This document shows positions 63,784-64,000 of a stretch of 64,000 bases of DNA, in pieces (position 1 is the first letter of the stretch; each line of letters opens with the position of its first letter). The notes under the pieces were generated by a model that saw nothing but the letters and a program-made list of their open reading frames with translations, did not search any database and was not told the origin of the DNA. The translations under genes were made by a program, and so were the position numbers. This stretch comes from Pseudomonas fluorescens (GTDB taxonomy: Bacteria; Pseudomonadota; Gammaproteobacteria; Pseudomonadales; Pseudomonadaceae). The stretch spans positions 1,883,826-1,947,825 of the forward strand of contig NZ_OZ024668.1 of assembly GCF_902497775.2 (NCBI RefSeq), given 5' to 3'.

Positions 63784-64000
63784 ATGCCAAACGAATTTTC
63801 CCGCCGGGTGTTTCTCGGCAACAGCCTGGCCGTCGGTGGCGGCCTGTTGCTCGGCTCCAGCCTGCTCACAGGTTGCGGCGGCGGGGAGCCGGCCGCGGTT
63901 GCTGCCATCACCCGGCCAACCCAGCCGGTACGCGGCGGGCGCCTGCGGGTCGGCATCATCGATGGCGACCAGGCCGGCAACCTCGATGCGCACAAGCCAT
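63784..64000 (+). CDS. Tat-type lipoprotein, ABC substrate-binding protein, 3' end outside window
   Basis: The first 72 residues are visible. Twin-Arg SRRVFLGNS is followed by a hydrophobic run and a lipobox LLTGC, then GGRLRVGIIDGDQAGNLDAH, the usual opening of solute-binding family 5 (peptide/nickel type). It lies 10 bp after the monooxygenase gene with AAGGAG before the ATG. This probably starts an ABC importer for the organosulfur substrate that continues to the right. Confidence 0.75.
   Translation, partial: MPNEFSRRVFLGNSLAVGGGLLLGSSLLTGCGGGEPAAVAAITRPTQPVRGGRLRVGIIDGDQAGNLDAHKP

Overview
The window looks like a chromosomal segment of a Pseudomonas, most likely of the P. putida group. 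This rests on the GC-rich coding bias, the REP-type palindromes (core GTGGGAGCGGGCTTGCCCCG), and a backbone of typical pseudomonad genes: nudC, sohB, sulfite reductase plus DUF934 protein, metH, cti and nfuA. There are no rRNA, tRNA, CRISPR, phage or transposase genes. All identifications come from reading motifs; no database search was run.

Region 1 (1-6.4 kb) holds the end of a large repeat protein, a dienoyl-CoA isomerase-type crotonase, nudC, an unrecognised 315-residue protein with a 23-residue tandem duplication, and a TauE/SafE permease. Region 2 (6.5-36.2 kb) is the most striking: five giant paralogues (1559-1735 residues, called P1-P5 here). Each has a dermonecrotic-toxin-like N-terminal half, leucine-rich repeats and an IpaH/SspH-type NEL E3 ubiquitin ligase domain. 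They sit at three places in a housekeeping backbone: P1 before an SDR and phosphotransferase pair, P2-P3 before SCP2, a phosphatase-like protein and sohB, and P4-P5 before the sulfite reductase genes. Four keep the catalytic Cys-x-Asp. P3 has lost that loop in frame but is otherwise intact. All five have a possible hairpin over or beside the ribosome binding site, with unrelated sequences.

Region 3 (36.2-48.2 kb) is ordinary metabolism: sulfite reductase, a periplasmic binding protein, a 37-residue membrane peptide, metH with a MetR-type box, cti, an acyltransferase and nfuA.

Region 4 (48.2-64 kb, open to the right) reads as an organosulfur scavenging cluster: two TonB-dependent receptors, two SsuD-like flavin monooxygenases, two DszB-like proteins (one with the catalytic Cys, one with Ser), a DszC/SfnB-like oxidoreductase, a heterodimeric ABC transporter, a class II aldolase-like protein and a Tat-type lipoprotein binding protein. 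Four transcription units begin with a sigma-54 -24/-12 promoter, and 15-bp dyads of one family lie 77-150 bp upstream. This suggests one regulon under an SfnR-type activator. The inferred logic is uptake through the outer membrane, oxygenation and C-S cleavage by the flavoenzymes, and sulfite release by the DszB-like desulfinase for assimilation, with sulfite reductase encoded in the same window.
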